A DNA stretch of 44,370 nucleotides from Rhodoferax sp. (lineage in GTDB: Bacteria > Pseudomonadota > Gammaproteobacteria > Burkholderiales > Burkholderiaceae_C), in assembly GCA_025351745.1 (NCBI GenBank), contig JANXVI010000341.1, forward strand, positions 1 through 44,370, given 5' to 3'. Of the stretch, positions 40,750 through 44,370 are shown piece by piece. Position numbers and translations under genes: made by a program. The notes under the pieces are model-generated. The model was not told where the DNA came from and searched no databases. It worked only from the letters and a program-made list of their open reading frames with translations. Within the stretch, counting starts at the first letter, position 1. The number at the start of each line of letters is the position of its first letter.

Positions 40750-42879
40750 ATGAAATTGAAACTATTGGGACTACTCTTCGCATTTGTGACAGCAGCGCAC
40801 GGCGCGGCCGTCGTTCCAGACGCACAAGAGGCCAAGGCGGCACACATGGCGGCAGAGCTGCTGTCTCGTTACCACTACAAACCGACACCCCTAGACGAGA
40901 CCTTGTCCGCCAAGATTTTTGACCAATACCTGAAGACTCTCGACTCCGAGAGGTTGTTCTTCATACAAACCGACATCGACCAGATGGCTGAGGCGCGAAC
41001 CAGGCTTGGCTCGGACATGCTCAACGATGACCTGGCCCGGCCGTTCGCGATCTTCAACCTTTACACCAAGCGCGCTGTTGAGCGCTTTGGCTATGCGCGC
41101 AGTCTGCTCAAAGGCGGTTTCAAATTCGACAGCAACGAGACTGTCCAGTTTGTCCGCACCAAACAAGACTGGCCCAAGACCGAGGCCGATGTGCAAGACC
41201 TGTGGCGCAAGCGGGTCAAAAACGATTGGCTGCGGCTCAAACTGGCGGGCAAAGACGACAAGAGCATTGTTGAAGTACTGGGCAAACGCTATGACAACAG
41301 CATCAAACGCATAGGCCGCTTCAACAACGAAGACGCGTTCAACACGTATATGAACGCTTACACCACGGCCATAGAGCCACATACCAACTACTTGGCGCCC
41401 CGTACTGCGGCAAACTTCGACATCTCGATGCGTCTTTCACTGGTAGGGATTGGTGCGGTGTTGGTAGAGGTGGACGAGTACACGACCATCCGCGAACTGG
41501 TGCCAGGCGGGCCAGCCGCCATGTCAGGGCAGCTCAATGTGGGAGACCGCATCGTCGGAGTAGCCCAGGGCGAAAACGGCACCATCACCGACGTTATGGG
41601 CGCGCGGCTGGACGATTCGGTCGCTTTGATCCGCGGCGCGCTCGATACCGTGGTGCGGCTCGAAGTGCTGCCCGCCGACGCCGGGCCAGATGGCAAGCAC
41701 AAAATGGTGTCCATGATTCGCAAGCCCATCAGCCTGCAAGACCAGTCTGCCAAGTCGTCCGTACAAACGATCACCGACGGCAAGGTCAGCCGCAACATCG
41801 GCGTGATCACGCTGCCCTCGTTCTACGAAGATTTTGCGGCCAAACAAAAGAATACCCCGGACTACAAGAGTACGTCGCGCGATGTTGCGCTACTACTGAA
41901 AGAATTGAAAGCCAAGAAGGTCGAAGGCATTGTGCTGGACCTGCGCAACAACGGCGGCGGCTCCTTGTCGGAGGCGGTGGAGCTCACTGGCCTGTTCACC
42001 GGCAAAGGCCCGGTCGTGCAAGTGCGCAATGCCAAGGGCGATATACGCGTAGAGTCTGCACGCCAGCCTGAAGCCACATGGGACGGCCCGCTGGGCGTGT
42101 TAATCAACCGCAACTCCGCGTCGGCGTCCGAGATTTTTGCCGCTGCCATTCAGGACTATGGACGCGGCCTGGTGTTGGGTGAGCCCAGCTTCGGCAAGGG
42201 CACGGTACAGACCATGATCAATCTTGACAACATTGCCAAATCACAGAAACAACAGCTGGGCGAGATCAAGCTGACCATTGCACAGTTCTTCCGCATCAAC
42301 GGCGGAACAACGCAACTGCGTGGTGTAACGCCAGATGTGTCGTTCCCCGGTGTATTAGAAACCGGGGACTACGGCGAATCCAGCTACGACAACGCGTTGC
42401 CATGGGCACAAATTCCGGCTGCGGGCTTTTCGCCCAAGGGGTCTGTGCTAGAAGAACTGCCTATTTTGGTAGCACAACACAAGGCACGTATCAAGGGTGA
42501 GAAAGACTTCCAGTATTTGCAAGAAGACATTGCCGAATTCAATGCCAAGCGCAAGCAGAACGAGTTGTCCTTGAACGAAGCGGTGCGGCGCAAGGAAAAA
42601 GATGCGCAAGAAGCCAAGCTGGCAGCACGCAAACCCGGTACCAAAGCCAGCGACGCCACCGCTGCCAAAAACAATAGTGACAACAACAAGGATGACGGTC
42701 TGCAAGCCGGTGAGCGGGATCTGAGGGTCGAACTGGCCACGGAGAAGGCCCGCAAGAATGACAAGGACGTACTGCTGATTGAAGCTGCCCATATCGTGGG
42801 CGATCAGGCCGAGCTGCGCAGACCTGGTGTCAACCTGGCTGCCCGTGCAAAGCAAGCCCAGTTGTTGAACGCGCAGTAG
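40750..42879 (+). CDS. prc: Tail-specific/carboxyl-terminal processing protease Prc (Tsp)
   Basis: 709 residues with a signal peptide (1-18, ending AHG-A). The N-terminal helical domain (30-235) precedes a PDZ domain (about 240-335) and the S41 protease domain. The catalytic Ser-Lys dyad is S458 (NSASASEIFA) and K483 (SFGKGTVQ), 25 apart as in E. coli Tsp. A charged, lysine-rich C-terminal domain (570-709) follows. It acts in the periplasm on proteins with nonpolar C-termini, including tmRNA-tagged ones and cell-wall hydrolases. Length is normal. Confidence 0.95.
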   Translation: MKLKLLGLLFAFVTAAHGAAVVPDAQEAKAAHMAAELLSRYHYKPTPLDETLSAKIFDQYLKTLDSERLFFIQTDIDQMAEARTRLGSDMLNDDLARPFAIFNLYTKRAVERFGYARSLLKGGFKFDSNETVQFVRTKQDWPKTEADVQDLWRKRVKNDWLRLKLAGKDDKSIVEVLGKRYDNSIKRIGRFNNEDAFNTYMNAYTTAIEPHTNYLAPRTAANFDISMRLSLVGIGAVLVEVDEYTTIRELVPGGPAAMSGQLNVGDRIVGVAQGENGTITDVMGARLDDSVALIRGALDTVVRLEVLPADAGPDGKHKMVSMIRKPISLQDQSAKSSVQTITDGKVSRNIGVITLPSFYEDFAAKQKNTPDYKSTSRDVALLLKELKAKKVEGIVLDLRNNGGGSLSEAVELTGLFTGKGPVVQVRNAKGDIRVESARQPEATWDGPLGVLINRNSASASEIFAAAIQDYGRGLVLGEPSFGKGTVQTMINLDNIAKSQKQQLGEIKLTIAQFFRINGGTTQLRGVTPDVSFPGVLETGDYGESSYDNALPWAQIPAAGFSPKGSVLEELPILVAQHKARIKGEKDFQYLQEDIAEFNAKRKQNELSLNEAVRRKEKDAQEAKLAARKPGTKASDATAAKNNSDNNKDDGLQAGERDLRVELATEKARKNDKDVLLIEAAHIVGDQAELRRPGVNLAARAKQAQLLNAQ

Positions 42880-42970
42880 CCGCTATTGCGCGCGATAGAA
42901 GGAGCAAACACCCAGTTGGTAACCATGCGACACTAGAAGTACAAAAAGCTTCGCGGCACATCATTACGAT

Positions 42971-44101
42971 ATGACCCACACTGAATACCTGACGCGCCCT
43001 CAGAGCAGCGCACATTGGACGGTCTCCACTAATTACCGATTTCGGGTGGCCTCCTTTGTCAATATGTTTGTTAGTGTCTTGCTCCATGGTTGGGACAAGG
43101 GCTATAGCCCCCTCCTCTGGGGTTTGATAGCGATGCAGCTTTTGATATACCCGCACCTTGCGTTTTTGTTTGCACGTCGCTCGGTCAACGCCCAACAAGC
43201 AGAAGTCAACAACCTGACACTGGACTGCCTGATGTTCGGTGCCCTGGCGGCAGCGCTGCAGTTTCCGTTGTGGATCGCGTTTACGGTATACATCGCCAGC
43301 ACATTAAACATCACGATGAGCCGTGGCCTGGCCGGGTTGATACGGTCGCAACTGGCTTTCTTTTCAGGGGTGCTGGTGGTTGGCCTATTGGTGGGTTGGC
43401 ACTTGTCACCGAGCACTGAACTGCCCGTAACCATCATTTGCCTGATCGGAAATACGGTGTATATCGTGTCCATCGGCCTGACGGCCTTTGGGCGCAATCG
43501 GCAGTTGCGCCAAACCCGTGAAGCATTGCGCATGGGTGAAAACACACTGAAGCAACAGCTTACCGAGATTCAGAACCTGCAAGAGAAATTGCAAGAACAA
43601 GCGGTACGCGATCCACTGACCGGTCTGTACAACCGCCGCTTCTTGGACACCATCATGGCCCGCGAATTGGCGCGCTGCGAGCGCGAGGGGTTGCACTTAA
43701 CGGTCATGATGATCGATGTCGACCACTTCAAAAAGGTTAACGATTCCTATGGCCACCCCGGTGGTGACGAGGTTTTGAAAAAACTCGCAACGCTGTTGCA
43801 GGAAAAGGTCCGGGTGATTGACGTGGCCTGTCGCTTTGGCGGCGAAGAATTTTTGTTGATGCTGCCCAGCATGTCGCCTGAATTTGCAATCGTTCGGGCC
43901 GAGCAGTGCCGCGAGGCCTTTGCCCAAGCAAAGGTTGAATTCGATGGTCAAACCATTCAAGCCACGATGTCCGTCGGCATTGCCGTTTACCCGCAGCATG
44001 GTAATACGCTGGCTGAGTTGACGCGCTGCGCCGACGTGGCGCTCTACCAGGCCAAGGAAGCGGGGCGCAACCGTGTGGTGCTGTACATCGCAGGTAACTG
44101 A
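42971..44101 (+). CDS. MASE2-domain diguanylate cyclase
   Basis: 376 residues. The N-terminal MASE2 membrane sensor (about 20-175) has five or six helices (NYRFRVASFVNMFVSVLL at the start). A short coiled coil (185-215, LKQQLTEIQNLQEKLQEQ) leads to the GGDEF domain: DPLTGLYNRRF, the active GGEEF motif at 290-294, and an inhibitory-site RVID exactly five residues before it. Active synthesis of c-di-GMP with product inhibition is expected. No terminator is seen after it, and the next 117 bases up to the IS hold nothing recognisable. Confidence 0.93.
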   Translation: MTHTEYLTRPQSSAHWTVSTNYRFRVASFVNMFVSVLLHGWDKGYSPLLWGLIAMQLLIYPHLAFLFARRSVNAQQAEVNNLTLDCLMFGALAAALQFPLWIAFTVYIASTLNITMSRGLAGLIRSQLAFFSGVLVVGLLVGWHLSPSTELPVTIICLIGNTVYIVSIGLTAFGRNRQLRQTREALRMGENTLKQQLTEIQNLQEKLQEQAVRDPLTGLYNRRFLDTIMARELARCEREGLHLTVMMIDVDHFKKVNDSYGHPGGDEVLKKLATLLQEKVRVIDVACRFGGEEFLLMLPSMSPEFAIVRAEQCREAFAQAKVEFDGQTIQATMSVGIAVYPQHGNTLAELTRCADVALYQAKEAGRNRVVLYIAGN

Positions 44102-44218
44102 CATGCCATAGGCCCCCCTCGGTCCGTCAATGCCACGGTCCAGCCCAGCGAAGGTATTCACGCAAATGCGGTGAACAGCAACACCCCGCAGACTGTCATT
44201 GGTGTGCTTTCGCTCTAA

Positions 44219-44370
44219 GGCAACACTGAAAAAGGTCCACCAGCCAGAGGCTTGATGCGTTGATGTTGCATGAAGCAAACTACCCTCGCAGTGGCGGCCG
44301 ATCAAGGCACAGGATTTGAGCAGTATCGCCGTCCTACCAAACGTGATGGATTCCTAAAGACGATGAACGA
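44219..44370 (+). mobile_element. Left end of an IS5-family insertion sequence, cut by the window edge
   Basis: The transposase start at 44270 is preceded by an end-like sequence GGCAACACTGAAAAAGG beginning at 44219, directly after CTAA (44215-44218), which fits the YTAR target duplicated by IS5 elements. The right end is outside the window, so the boundary is provisional. Confidence 0.65.
44270..44370 (+). CDS. IS5-family transposase, N-terminal fragment (runs off the window)
   Basis: Thirty-three codons from the ATG at 44270: MKQTTLAVAADQG ... FEQYRRPTKRDGFLKTMNE. This is the well-known N-terminus of IS5-family transposases common in Burkholderiales, in which KRD-FLKTMNE leads into the DDE catalytic domain. 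Catalytic residues are outside the window, so it cannot be told whether the copy is intact. Confidence 0.85.
   Translation, partial: MKQTTLAVAADQGTGFEQYRRPTKRDGFLKTMN

Overview
The window looks like chromosomal DNA of a betaproteobacterium in the order Burkholderiales, most likely family Comamonadaceae (Rhodoferax/Polaromonas-like). This rests on the GC-rich codon use, on Burkholderiales-type gene families (a 600-residue aminopeptidase P, the 'translational machinery protein' family, DUF2059, MASE2 and GGDEF/EAL proteins) and on short dispersed intergenic repeats of the kind I associate with that family. The assignment is an inference. I saw no rRNA, tRNA or CRISPR array.

Layout. 1-5.2 kb: the end of a fused peptide-type ABC ATPase, the relic of a second lauroyl-acyltransferase-like gene, and a GspG-like pseudopilin with a GGDEF/EAL receptor. 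5.2-8.4 kb (minus strand): a His_kinase/LytTR two-component pair followed by an LpxL/HtrB-like acyltransferase. 8.6-12.0 kb: a small HTH regulator, an intergenic stretch with a possible structured RNA ending in a strong terminator, a small conserved protein and a Xaa-Pro aminopeptidase. 12.2-17.0 kb: a complete ABC importer (ATPase, two permeases, NMT1/THI5-type binding protein) followed by a RutR-like TetR gene. A near-consensus RutR operator sits directly in front of the ATPase gene, so a pyrimidine-type substrate is likely. 17-21 kb: a CYTH protein, an eRF1-like protein, then a tight four-gene run (patatin-like, histidine phosphatase, orotate-PRTase-like, NUDIX). 21-28 kb: DUF2059, an AhpD-like protein, a P-type ATPase with a universal stress protein, a DMT transporter, and MetY.

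The most interesting region is 28.3-35.1 kb. One plus-strand operon encodes an RND adaptor, an RND pump, a type I sulfide:quinone oxidoreductase with all three redox cysteines, a DUF2892 membrane protein and a CsoR/CstR-family repressor. A second DUF2892 gene faces it from its own promoter. Both promoters carry an FNR/Anr-type box and a shared 16-bp palindrome (ATAC-YN-CATGG-R-GTAT, three copies in all) of the type bound by CsoR-family repressors. The simplest model is a sulfide/persulfide detoxification and efflux regulon under joint oxygen and sulfane-sulfur control.

35-44 kb: NhaR, an IscR-like Rrf2 regulator with no cluster cysteines, an AraC-family relic beside a DMT transporter, a SoxR-like regulator that has lost one of its four cluster cysteines, divergent from a questin-oxidase-like gene behind a textbook SoxR promoter, a membrane aspartic protease, the Prc protease and a MASE2 diguanylate cyclase. 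The left end of an IS5-family insertion sequence runs off the right edge.
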